Below, in pieces: positions 29,510 through 36,780 of a stretch of 40,130 nt of DNA. The position numbers were made by a program, and so were the translations under genes. The stretch lies in IMG/VR virus record IMGVR_UViG_3300009506_000092, positions 1 to 40,130 of that record; one strand, 5' to 3'. Every line of letters starts with the position of its first letter. The first letter of the stretch is position 1. A model generated the notes under the pieces. That model saw nothing but the letters and a program-made list of their open reading frames with translations. It ran no database searches and was not told where the DNA came from. Origin of the DNA: a virus.

Positions 29510-31020
29510 TCCAGTGACTTTTTTTTTGAGCCATCATCGGCAAGCGCGATCCAGCGATCGCCGGCCCAGGCAAATTTCCGGCCGGCGCATTGGCGAGTGA
29601 CCACAGCATAGCGCACACCGTTTGCGTTGGCCTCCTGTTCGGCGTCCTCGATCTCATCCTCTGTCGGCGAGCTTTGATCCTCTGGCTGTTGGCCCGTTGT
29701 GGGCGCCGGGGCCCTTCCACCAACCGTCGGCTCATCGTCCTGTGGGGGTGGTATCTCGTGTGTCTCGTAAAGGTGGCTGACGGGGATCTTTAGACCCATG
29801 CCGGCAAGCTTCACATGTCGATCGGCCAGCGCCCCCCTGTCGATGGATTCCTGGGTTGCCAGGGTCACATATGGGACCGGGTAATCATCGCCAAGGTTGA
29901 ACCTGACGATCGGGGTCATTAGATACCTGCGGTAAGATTCGGCGATCCTCCTCGCATCATCCTCGGCAAATAGCGATTGCTCGCCCTTCTGAACCTCGCC
30001 CAGGCTCCTTGCACCACGATCCGGCGCCTCGGTGGTCATTGTTTGACCGAGGATCGCCTTGCTGATTTCAGCGTTGCACATGTCAATGTGCTTGGCGTGC
30101 GGAACCTCACCGCGAATAACGCTTTCGATCATCTCGATATTTGTACTATCCGGCAATACCGCCCCGCCGTCCTTGCCAAAATTTATGATCGCCTTCTTCA
30201 GCTCTTTTTTCTCTTCGTCCTGAGCCCCTGGCCCATAGGTCCCCTTTCGAAACGGGAGCCCATACCGCTCAAGGAAGATCCCCCAGTCGGCTACTGAAAA
30301 GTGCTTGAAAAGATACCACCACGCTACAATTCGCAAAAGTGCGGCACGGTAGAGAACGTCCGATCTGACCTTGTGTTTGTGGACGATCCATTGCCAATCT
30401 TTTAACTCTTCTAGGTTGCCGTCTGATTCAGGGTTCAGCCTGATGTGATCCGGGGGGATGTCCTCCTCGTTGGCATAGGGCCCAATCCAGCATCTCGACT
30501 GTGGCCAGTAATGCAAAAAGGCCGGAACAGCGATCAGATCGCGCCTTTGGTCACGCTTCCAAACAATTTGAGTGATCGAGAAACCGCGACCAATCCCATC
30601 TGCCACATCGAGCTGCGCTTGCTGAAATTCCGCGATCCCTGGCTCCCCGTCGGAGCCAAAAACAAGTGTATTGCACATGTCAGAGGCGACGATCGCCCTC
30701 TCCCTCTTTGACTGTTCGACGCCCTCTTTTTCCTCAACCGATGGGGTGATCTGCATCTGGCGTCCGGTCACCGCAAGCTTTCGTTTGCTCAGCGTTGCGT
30801 GTACGTGCGCATCCTCCTCGACAGAATGAAATACTTCATACATTCCCTGGGGGTCGCCATCATCTGCCCTGCGGAAAATGCTTCCAAGTTTTGCGGGGTT
30901 CAGCCTCTTGGAGTTGGTAACAAGATCATATGTCTGGCCCCATCCGCCGAGGATAACGCCGGGTTTTGGGTTTGGGATTGCTTGGCGCCTCGGCGGATAT
31001 TCGACGTATCGGCTGCTCAT
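29488..31020 (-). CDS. Portal protein (Mu gp29-like, DUF935)
   Basis: 510 residues, near the Mu length. Typical sequence: DGDPQGMYEVFHSVEEDAHV, HATLSKRKLAVTGRQMQITP, FSITQIVWKRDQRRD, LRIVAWWYLFKHFSVADWGI, LERYGLPFRKGTYGPGA and LGQTMTTEAPDRGARSLGEV. It forms the ring through which terminase packs DNA and to which the tail attaches. The C-terminal 80 residues are Pro/Gln/Asp-rich and likely flexible. The ATG overlaps a possible 25-codon ORF (ATGA). Confidence 0.93.
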   Translation of the reverse strand: MSSRYVEYPPRRQAIPNPKPGVILGGWGQTYDLVTNSKRLNPAKLGSIFRRADDGDPQGMYEVFHSVEEDAHVHATLSKRKLAVTGRQMQITPSVEEKEGVEQSKRERAIVASDMCNTLVFGSDGEPGIAEFQQAQLDVADGIGRGFSITQIVWKRDQRRDLIAVPAFLHYWPQSRCWIGPYANEEDIPPDHIRLNPESDGNLEELKDWQWIVHKHKVRSDVLYRAALLRIVAWWYLFKHFSVADWGIFLERYGLPFRKGTYGPGAQDEEKKELKKAIINFGKDGGAVLPDSTNIEMIESVIRGEVPHAKHIDMCNAEISKAILGQTMTTEAPDRGARSLGEVQKGEQSLFAEDDARRIAESYRRYLMTPIVRFNLGDDYPVPYVTLATQESIDRGALADRHVKLAGMGLKIPVSHLYETHEIPPPQDDEPTVGGRAPAPTTGQQPEDQSSPTEDEIEDAEQEANANGVRYAVVTRQCAGRKFAWAGDRWIALADDGSKKKSLDWAIPLR

Positions 31021-31094
31021 GGCTGCAATATGCCAGAATTCGGCGCCCCGTGGAAGGTCCCCGCGTTTTGGGCGCGTGGCCGCGGGGGTGCCAT
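31017..31094 (-). CDS. Possible 25-residue leader peptide before portal
   Basis: ATG at 31094 gives MAPPRPRAQNAGTFHGAPNS and five more residues, and the TGA overlaps the portal ATG (ATGA), the same coupling used all over this genome. It is preceded by GACGGGGC, a modest ribosome site. It could serve to couple portal translation to upstream genes. Composition alone cannot prove coding. Confidence 0.35.
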   Translation of the reverse strand: MAPPRPRAQNAGTFHGAPNSGILQP

Positions 31095-31120
31095 CTGCCC
31101 CGTCACTGGTTAGGTGAATG

Positions 31121-31299
31121 CCCCGGGATCAACATGCTAATCACCCATGTTCGGCTCCATGTTCGTCTAACGTTGCGGTCATCTTTTCCTCCGTTTAGCA
31201 AAAATCGCCCCCGGGATCAACATGCTAATCACCCATGTTCGGCTCCATGTTCGTCTAACGTTGCGGTCATCTTTTCCTCCGTTTAGCAAAAATCGCCCC
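31121..31299 (-). repeat. Perfect 88-bp tandem duplication between terminase and portal
   Basis: Bases 31121-31211 recur without mismatch at 31209-31299 (period 88, 91 matching positions). The copy nearest terminase includes its last four codons and stop. Each copy holds a strong ribosome site (GGAGGAAAAG) before an ATG and a 13-codon ORF (MTATLDEHGAEHG). Identical copies indicate a very recent duplication or an assembly artefact. Confidence 0.92.
31229..31270 (-). CDS. 13-residue ORF with strong ribosome site, duplicated at 31141-31182
   Basis: ATG at 31270, preceded by GGAGGAAAAG, encodes MTATLDEHGAEHG and stops at TGA 31229-31231. An identical copy with the same ribosome site lies 88 bp further downstream. 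Such a short frame may be a leader peptide or the remnant of a gene whose 3' part was lost. The ribosome site is one of the best in the window, yet no longer frame follows. Confidence 0.3.
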   Translation of the reverse strand: MTATLDEHGAEHG

Positions 31300-32674
31300 A
31301 GTCACGACGGCTACCAATTGACTCAATATCCCCGGTCTTCAGTGGTGGGGCTGCATCTTCGGCAACGGCGATCGCTAGGCCGGCCGCCCAAAAGCGATCG
31401 GCGTGGCCGTCCTTTGTCCTTGGGGCCTCGAATCGCTGTTTCCCGAGATCGGTATATGTCCTTCTGACGGCATGCAGATCCTTTCTGACGTCCGGATCGT
31501 CGGGGATCCAAAAAGCATCTTCCTCTAGCGCATTCTTGAGTTTTGTTGCGATCTGGGCCGGTGTGTCTCCGGTGAAGTTGTATCCCTCAACACGCAGCTT
31601 TCCGAATCGCTTTTGCATTCGTTCGGTCATCTCCGTGCCGATTCCTGTTCGGTCAAGACCGGCCCGACGGCATAGCGGTATCAGGTCGCCGAGTTGCCTT
31701 TGTTGCACCGGAAGTGGCGTGTTTTTCAATGCGATCACCCCCCTTGTATGTGCAACATGGTTGCGCACCTCGTTGATCCAAAAAACGGTAAGATCCCTTT
31801 TGCGGCCGATGTCTCCGCCAAGGTAGAGCGGGCCCGCCGGGGCCTGGGTGTGGTCAAAAACGATCGAACACTCGGCATGCGTGCGCCTGTCAAGAAGCGA
31901 GTAGGGTAGCCACGAAAATGCCTCATCCAAAAATTGGCACATGTATTCTTGGGCGAAGGTTTCGGAATTGCCGGCAAGGGCTCTGCACTTCTCAATGTCA
32001 ACCGGATGGCCCTGGGAGCTCGCCTCCATGATATCAACGGAATGCCTCGACCATCCATCGGCGATAACGTCCACGGTCCTTTTGGCCAGGTCATTGACAT
32101 CGTTTGGCTGGTGGGCGCCGTTGTTTGTCCAAAGTGCACAATATTTGCCCTGGTTTCCATTTGGCGTCGAGATCACATGCAGGCAATATCCCCACGTTGT
32201 AACAGGGAAAACGGCCTCCCATATTTTCGCGGCGTCGTGGTGGTGGCCGAATTCGTCGAGAGTGACATTTCCGCTGCAACCGCGGGCAGTGACCGGATTC
32301 GCCGGAAGGCCGATCAGTCTTGATCCATTTGGAAAAACGATCGTTAGTTGCTTGTACTTGATCCCCTTGAAGTAAGGGTGGGGGATGTAACCCTCCTCGA
32401 TCGTGTAATCGCCGATCGCTAGCCCCATCACCTTTAGGTGGTTGGTGGCGTAGTCAATCGCCTCCTTGGCTCGCTCCTCGGAAATGCTCAGATAATACCA
32501 GCGCTGGCGTTTCACCATGAGCCGCTGGACAATCGACAGGGTTTCGGTGAACGTGATCCCGATCTGCCTGGCCTTGCAGATAATCTTCAGCCTATTGAAG
32601 TCCAGCAACCATGCGAGCTGATACCCAAAAAGCGCAAGTATTGCTGGAAAGCGGCCTTTAGCTTTCGCCACCAT
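31283..32674 (-). CDS. Terminase large subunit (Mu gp28-like)
   Basis: 463 residues. The ATPase half has a Walker A-like KARQIGIT (34-41) and Walker B NVTLDE (136-141, Asp140-Glu141). The RNase H-like nuclease half has LGGDIGRKRDLTVFW, an Asp-bearing first strand, and DGHADRFWAAGLA near the end, the usual last acidic residue. It packages DNA into the head through the portal and cuts it. The ATG overlaps the small subunit gene by 17 bases. It is somewhat shorter than the Mu protein. Confidence 0.92.
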   Translation of the reverse strand: MVAKAKGRFPAILALFGYQLAWLLDFNRLKIICKARQIGITFTETLSIVQRLMVKRQRWYYLSISEERAKEAIDYATNHLKVMGLAIGDYTIEEGYIPHPYFKGIKYKQLTIVFPNGSRLIGLPANPVTARGCSGNVTLDEFGHHHDAAKIWEAVFPVTTWGYCLHVISTPNGNQGKYCALWTNNGAHQPNDVNDLAKRTVDVIADGWSRHSVDIMEASSQGHPVDIEKCRALAGNSETFAQEYMCQFLDEAFSWLPYSLLDRRTHAECSIVFDHTQAPAGPLYLGGDIGRKRDLTVFWINEVRNHVAHTRGVIALKNTPLPVQQRQLGDLIPLCRRAGLDRTGIGTEMTERMQKRFGKLRVEGYNFTGDTPAQIATKLKNALEEDAFWIPDDPDVRKDLHAVRRTYTDLGKQRFEAPRTKDGHADRFWAAGLAIAVAEDAAPPLKTGDIESIGSRRDWGDFC

Positions 32675-33173
32675 ATGGGTCTTCGTCGCGCTGGTAGCGA
32701 TCCCACATTTCCCGTGTCCATTGCGGCTGATTATAAAGCGCGATCGCGGCGTTATAGACCTCGAGAGTCATCTCTTTTGGTGATGAAAGGTCGCACATCT
32801 TTGCGGCCGCCAGTTGTTGCGGAAGCGTCAACCCCTGGAGCTCCCAGATCGATCGAAGCACAGCATGCGCCGTGCGGTAATCCTTTTTGACCAGGGCCTT
32901 CGCATATAGGGTTTCGGCCTTGGCGATCCCTTCGTTGAGCATCATTTTACGCTCACCCCAAGAGTGCATATTTGGGATCTGTCTACGCACCTCCGAAAGA
33001 TATTTTTCGACCGTCCTGGTGTGGAGGCCATACTTGCCGGAACACTGCCTAATTATGTCGGCCTGTGGGACCCCACCGGTCAACATTTCGAAAATTTCGG
33101 CTTTGCGTTTTTTCTTTCGCGCCCGTCCTTCCGCTGAGTTATTGGCGACGGGCTTTTTTTGTTCGCGATCCAT
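32658..33173 (-). CDS. Terminase small subunit-like protein
   Basis: 171 residues. The N-terminal 70 residues (RKAEIFEMLTGGVPQADIIR, YGLHTRTVEKYLSEVRRQI) form a helix-turn-helix, and the rest is helical (GIAKAETLYAKALVKKDYRT, AHAVLRSIWELQGLTLPQQL), as in small terminase subunits of Mu-like phages that bind pac/cos DNA and stimulate the large subunit. It lies directly before the large subunit gene and overlaps it by 17 bases. Confidence 0.83.
   Translation of the reverse strand: MDREQKKPVANNSAEGRARKKKRKAEIFEMLTGGVPQADIIRQCSGKYGLHTRTVEKYLSEVRRQIPNMHSWGERKMMLNEGIAKAETLYAKALVKKDYRTAHAVLRSIWELQGLTLPQQLAAAKMCDLSSPKEMTLEVYNAAIALYNQPQWTREMWDRYQRDEDPYGGES
33121..33160 (+). terminator. Terminator-like hairpin on the plus strand, antisense inside terS
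   Basis: GCCCGTC (33121-33127), 19-nt loop, GACGGGC (33147-33153), then seven T (33154-33160). It has the form of an intrinsic terminator for rightward transcription, although no rightward gene exists here. It could stop antisense transcripts, or be a by-product of the KKPVANN codons. Confidence 0.35.
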
Positions 33174-33184
33174 ACCGGTCTATT

Positions 33185-34723
33185 TTACCCGATCCCCATG
33201 GTTTTTTTGTAGGCCGCCCATCCCCTGGCAAGCTTTGCGTCGGTGGCCATTGTCTTGACCCTTTTGCGCCACGGGAGATCGTCCCCTTGTCCCTTTTCTG
33301 ACAACGCCCATTGCAGATGCTCGAGAACGCCAAGCCTTTTTGCTAGGCGATCGATCTGCCGAAACCCGTTCTTTCCGAGCTTCCCACGCTGGCCCGCGAT
33401 CGCAACGATCAATGGGGCAGCCTGTGGTCCGCATCTCAGGGCCAGCGTTTCAAGGGTTCTGCTCGTCGCCCCATTGGCGCGTCCAAGGAGCTTGTGTTTT
33501 AGCGGCCGCCGCTCCTTGTCCCCCATGATGTCGATGAATCCCATGTAATCGTCAGTGAGGTTGCGTCTTCTATTGATACCGGCCCACTGCAGTGGGGTGT
33601 GGGGCGTTGGGGAAAATGCGTTTAGGGTGACGATCGCATAAAACCGCTCTGCAGAAAAACCGCGGGAGATGTCGATCTTTGAAAGTTTCCGGGTTGGCTC
33701 GAGCTCAACCGACGCCAGCGTTTCGAACCACTCGACAAAATCAGCGTCGGATTCCCCCGGAAGATCGAGAATCATATACATGCCAATGGATCCCATGTGT
33801 CCGTTGGCGAGCTCTATGATTTTTTTTATGTCGGCGGCCTTCAGTGGCTTTGCCACTGCCGCACGTATCCGCTCAGAAAGCCCATCGATTCCCGTTGAGT
33901 AGACCCGGCTTTTCTCGAACCCCGACGATAGGATTTTGGTGCTAGAGATATCGCGGGCCTGGTTAAACTTCCCGACCAGATCATAGGCATCCGAAATCTC
34001 CGGCCATCCGGAGTGCCTTGACGGATCGGCGCCAAAGGCCTTGACGGCGCCCTTGGTTTCTATGACGGCCTTGACGCAAAGATCTGTTGGGACTTCCCTG
34101 TATTTTTTCGTCCAGCCCAGGGCGCAGTAAAAGCACGCACGCTTGCACCCCCTGGCAACTTCAAGGCGCCTCACAAATGTTTGAACGCTGTCAACGCCCT
34201 CTTTGCTGCGCTTGCGCTTTTGATCGTAGAAGGGCCACTTTATCGTCGCTGAAACATCGTCAACATGTTGCCAGGTTGCCCGGTTGTCATCTTCGCTGAC
34301 ATAAATTCCTTGGATGTCCTTTAGCGCGCCCATGCGGCCTGAAAAAATTGCGTCAAGTGCTGCCGGAGCGGCCTCCTCACCGTCACCAATGCAGGCGAGA
34401 TCAAAGACATCCCTCAAGGGGGCGGGGTTGTAGGAAACAAGGCCACCACCGACAAACACAACCGGCCAACCGCGATCCTTCCGCCAGTATGGGATCCCGC
34501 GGTTCGCCAAAAGCCTGACGAGCTCATAGGCATGCTCCCACCAAAAAAGGCTCACCATCAGGACGTCAACCTTTTGCCATCGTTCGCAAAGATCAACGAC
34601 GTCGAAACCACGCTCAATGCAGGAATTCCTTACGATTTGACTTCCCTGGGATAGCGATCGTTTTGGCTCCTTGCCGGTGGCAGGTGATGCGCCGGCTCCA
34701 AAGCTGATAATACCGGCCTTCAT
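33185..34723 (-). CDS. Radical SAM enzyme with N-terminal B12-binding-like domain
   Basis: 512 residues. CKRACFYC at residues 193-200 supplies Cys193, Cys197 and Cys200, the CxxxCxxC ligands of the SAM-cleaving 4Fe-4S cluster. Residues about 45-130 (VDVLMVSLFWWEHAYELVRL, GWPVVFVGGGLVSYNPAP, DLACIGDGEEAAP) match the Rossmann-like B12-binding fold that precedes many such enzymes, but no DxHxxG cobalamin motif is present. Core strands follow (SIGMYMILDLPGESDADFVE). Members modify tRNA, proteins, lipids or small molecules. Placed directly before terminase and after Cys-rich microproteins, it may act on nucleic acid. The ATG overlaps the upstream stop. Substrate unknown. Confidence 0.88.
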   Translation of the reverse strand: MKAGIISFGAGASPATGKEPKRSLSQGSQIVRNSCIERGFDVVDLCERWQKVDVLMVSLFWWEHAYELVRLLANRGIPYWRKDRGWPVVFVGGGLVSYNPAPLRDVFDLACIGDGEEAAPAALDAIFSGRMGALKDIQGIYVSEDDNRATWQHVDDVSATIKWPFYDQKRKRSKEGVDSVQTFVRRLEVARGCKRACFYCALGWTKKYREVPTDLCVKAVIETKGAVKAFGADPSRHSGWPEISDAYDLVGKFNQARDISSTKILSSGFEKSRVYSTGIDGLSERIRAAVAKPLKAADIKKIIELANGHMGSIGMYMILDLPGESDADFVEWFETLASVELEPTRKLSKIDISRGFSAERFYAIVTLNAFSPTPHTPLQWAGINRRRNLTDDYMGFIDIMGDKERRPLKHKLLGRANGATSRTLETLALRCGPQAAPLIVAIAGQRGKLGKNGFRQIDRLAKRLGVLEHLQWALSEKGQGDDLPWRKRVKTMATDAKLARGWAAYKKTMGIG

Positions 34724-34956
34724 GCTGGCCCCACGATCTGCCTGGCGTTGTCAATGATCGATGCCCGCATGTTGCACATGCCATCATCTGAGATCAAAAG
34801 CGAAATTGCCTCTCTGAGCTTTTCGTTGCCAGCTGTCACCTGATCGTAGTTGTAGATCAACTGCACCAGTGCGACGGGACATTGCGGGCCGCCTGGGCAG
34901 TTTGGGCACTGTGCGTCGAGAATTGCACCCTCGGTCGCATTTGAGAAGTAGGCCAC
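34720..34956 (-). CDS. Small Cys-rich protein upstream of the radical SAM gene
   Basis: 78 residues from a GTG. YFSNATEGAILDAQ, then CPNCPGGPQCPVALVQLIYN, is a known phage pattern: a Cys cluster (three Cys in 10 residues) followed by CPV and a helix. It probably binds zinc. A later Cys (MCNM) is present. ATGA coupling to the radical SAM gene suggests co-translation. Confidence 0.78.
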   Translation of the reverse strand: MAYFSNATEGAILDAQCPNCPGGPQCPVALVQLIYNYDQVTAGNEKLREAISLLISDDGMCNMRASIIDNARQIVGPA

Positions 34957-34958
34957 GG

Positions 34959-35258
34959 CTATGCCCTATGCCGGGAGCAATAGCTTTTCGCGGACACCAT
35001 CGGCGTGTCTTCGGCCGTTGGCGGATCTACGAAACACACACCCCAGCCCGGCTCACTTCCCCCGTCATAGTATCGGCAACCGTGACAGCGTGGCGATACC
35101 GGCGAGAATTCCCCACACCAATCACTTGGACGCATAATGGGAAACCTCCATATAACTCCAGAGTTAGGCGCCCGACGGCGACAATGGCCCCATTTTTCAT
35201 TTGTTTTCGGATCGATTTCTTCATTGGAAAAAAATTCGCAGTTTTCGCAGTTTTTCAT
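34959..35258 (-). CDS. Duplicated four-Cys protein
   Basis: 99 residues with two homologous halves: CENCEFF, WGHCRRRAP, SDWCGEF in the first and CHGCRYY, WGVCFVDPP, SYCSRH in the second. Each half has a CxxC, a WG-C and a final Cys, which suggests one metal site per half. Single-domain versions of this pattern are common in prophages, with no assigned function. It starts with an ATG that overlaps the stop of the 27-residue zinc-ribbon-like gene. Confidence 0.8.
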   Translation of the reverse strand: MKNCENCEFFSNEEIDPKTNEKWGHCRRRAPNSGVIWRFPIMRPSDWCGEFSPVSPRCHGCRYYDGGSEPGWGVCFVDPPTAEDTPMVSAKSYCSRHRA

Positions 35259-35338
35259 TCATCCACCGTCCTAAAATTACATTCCGTTTCAACGAGAACG
35301 ATCGCGCCACACCTCGGACAACCGGACCCGCCCCTCAC
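35255..35338 (-). CDS. 27-residue zinc-ribbon-like microprotein
   Basis: A GTG at 35338 overlaps the previous TGA (GTGA) and the TGA at 35255-35257 overlaps the next ATG (ATGA), so the frame fills the gap exactly. The product, MRGGSGCPRCGAIVLVETE followed by CNFRTVDE, has a CPRC knuckle and a third Cys. It is too short for default gene callers. Perfect coupling on both sides is the main evidence. Confidence 0.65.
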   Translation of the reverse strand: MRGGSGCPRCGAIVLVETECNFRTVDE

Positions 35339-35898
35339 AGTCTGGCCCTGATTATGGCCATGAAAATTTGCGAATCGTCGCCTTTTCCCTTTTCCCGCTC
35401 CTTTGCAAAGACACGATCCACGATCGCGCCTTGCTCGAGTGTCACCGTAAACGTAAACGATCGCGTTTCAACCTGATCGCTGATCTCCGGCCCATCCTGC
35501 AAAAGGTCCCTTCCTAAGAGGGCCTCGAGCTCATCCTGGGTAAACCCAACGGCCTCGATCGGTATCCCGTCCTTAGATAGTCTCTCCAACATATCGGCGA
35601 GCTCGCCAGACCATTCGGCGAGCTCGGCCGTCCTGTTATCTGCTATCCCATAGGCTAGAGCCTCGGCACCCGCGAGATCTGTCCGCACGCAAAACACGGT
35701 TTCCCATCCAAGATCGATCGCGGCTGCGAGTGTTCCGTTCCCTGCTAGCACAACGTTTTTCCCGTTCACGACGATCGGTTTCTGTTGGCCGAATCTAGCC
35801 AGGCTCGCCTTTATTGCCGCAACGTTTCTTGCTCCATGGGATCGGCAATTCGCCGGATCCGGAAGTAGATCTGACACTGATATTTGTTCTGTTTTCAT
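35335..35898 (-). CDS. ParB-like nuclease-domain protein
   Basis: 187 residues. SVSDLLPDPANCRSHGARNV, AAIKASLARFGQQKPIVVNG, VVLAGNGTLAAAIDLGWETV, then ALAYGIADNRTAELAEW, is the ParB/Srx-type N-terminal fold with the GNGT (usual GxxR/H) loop. In phages these domains often lie beside DNA methyltransferases and terminases, as here, and may act as CTP-binding or DNA-binding switches. The C-terminal 60 residues are unlike ParB's DNA-binding part. Coupled to its neighbours by 4-base overlaps. Confidence 0.85.
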   Translation of the reverse strand: MKTEQISVSDLLPDPANCRSHGARNVAAIKASLARFGQQKPIVVNGKNVVLAGNGTLAAAIDLGWETVFCVRTDLAGAEALAYGIADNRTAELAEWSGELADMLERLSKDGIPIEAVGFTQDELEALLGRDLLQDGPEISDQVETRSFTFTVTLEQGAIVDRVFAKEREKGKGDDSQIFMAIIRARL

Positions 35899-36104
35899 GG
35901 TTCATCCACGGCCGTCACGATCACGGCCCGAAATTTCAAAAGCGGGCACCATGTTGGCCAGCCCGGCCCGCAAAAGTCCTGTTTGTCCAGCACGCAAACC
36001 TCATCTAAGTGAAACGGACACTCGTTCTCCGGGCCGCGGACGTTGACCGAAACCATTAGCGGATGGGTGACGCGTGAATGCAATGCGGCGTCGATGGTCT
36101 TCAT
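35895..36104 (-). CDS. Small Cys-rich hypothetical protein
   Basis: 69 residues. ECPFHLDEVCVLDKQDFC followed by GPGWPTWCPLL has four Cys in 28 residues, probably a metal site. Overlaps both neighbours by 4 bases. It is one of several tiny Cys proteins between 34.7 and 38 kb. Function unknown. Confidence 0.72.
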   Translation of the reverse strand: MKTIDAALHSRVTHPLMVSVNVRGPENECPFHLDEVCVLDKQDFCGPGWPTWCPLLKFRAVIVTAVDEP

Positions 36105-36325
36105 ATCCTATCCCACCTTTTCAGCCCTTCAGCGGTAAACCTATGGTCCCGATCTGAGCCTTCGACGATTCCGAGCCTCGCGAGGCAACCAAGCGCGTCT
36201 TCACCGGCGCACATAAACTGATGATCAAGCGAATAGTTGCAATCTGCGGTTCTTTTGCCAAGATACTGAACCGACATTGTGATCAACGCGTCGACCAATT
36301 CGTCATATGTTGGCTTTGGCTGCAT
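36101..36325 (-). CDS. Small hypothetical protein
   Basis: 74 residues from the ATG at 36325, with GGAGG nine bases upstream; a TTG at 36334 would lie on top of that site. Helical (YDELVDALITMSVQYLGKR, GEDALGCLARLGIVE) and ending in FTAEGLKRWDRI, which resembles a winged-helix end. No known family. Coupled to the next gene. Confidence 0.72.
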   Translation of the reverse strand: MQPKPTYDELVDALITMSVQYLGKRTADCNYSLDHQFMCAGEDALGCLARLGIVEGSDRDHRFTAEGLKRWDRI

Positions 36326-36326
36326 T

Positions 36327-36434
36327 TCATCCAACCTCCATTACCGCGCCAGTGCCCATACAATATGGGCACGCAAAATCGCCATCGCCGCGGCAAAGCT
36401 CGCAATCAACCTGTCCAACTAGCTCATTCGGCAT
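36327..36434 (-). CDS. 35-residue DnaJ-type zinc-finger microprotein
   Basis: ATG at 36434 overlaps the previous gene by 11 bases. The product MPNELVGQVDCELCRGDGDF continues with ACPYCMGTGAVMEVG. It has two CxxCxGxG-type units (CELCRGDG, CPYCMGTG) like the DnaJ zinc finger. The longer frame to the left is a shadow of the next gene. Such minimal fingers occur in phage small genes. Confidence 0.7.
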   Translation of the reverse strand: MPNELVGQVDCELCRGDGDFACPYCMGTGAVMEVG

Positions 36435-36753
36435 CGTCGAATCCCTCAATCCTCGAAGCGCGCCAGAAAAGGTGTTCGTTTGCGATTGCTGGCGCTGTTC
36501 TCCTTTTTTCGCCAGCAAAGAGGCGCGCTTTCCAAGCCCAATATTCTCCAGCGAGCATGACGCAACCGCACCCTGCAATGGTACCGTTGCTTTTCCAAAT
36601 CCCGGCAAACCTCAACGTCGGCGTTGGCTCGTACCAAACGCGATCGCCGGCATTAAACCATGGCGGCTGACGCCCTTCTAATTTGGCGATGCGTTGACGA
36701 AGAATGACAATTTCGTCGCGAAGGTTCTTTATGAGTTGTTCGTTGTTGGTCAC
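36424..36753 (-). CDS. Small hypothetical protein with N-terminal coiled coil
   Basis: 109 residues from a GTG. Residues 5-28 (EQLIKNLRDEIVILRQRIAK) form a short coiled coil; then PPWFNAGDRVWYEPTP, a WKSNGTIAGCGCVMLAG stretch and WKARLFAGEKRR suggest a small SH3-like barrel. It lies after the methyltransferase gene with a 27-base gap. Function unknown. Confidence 0.72.
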   Translation of the reverse strand: MTNNEQLIKNLRDEIVILRQRIAKLEGRQPPWFNAGDRVWYEPTPTLRFAGIWKSNGTIAGCGCVMLAGEYWAWKARLFAGEKRRTAPAIANEHLFWRASRIEGFDDAE

Positions 36754-36780
36754 GGAATCACCTGCATCCTCTGCGGCCCA

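Noticed and set aside
31121-31299. 88-bp direct repeat as a CRISPR or attachment site
   Set aside because: There are only two contiguous copies without spacers, and they include coding sequence of terminase. No integrase gene exists to pair with an attachment site.
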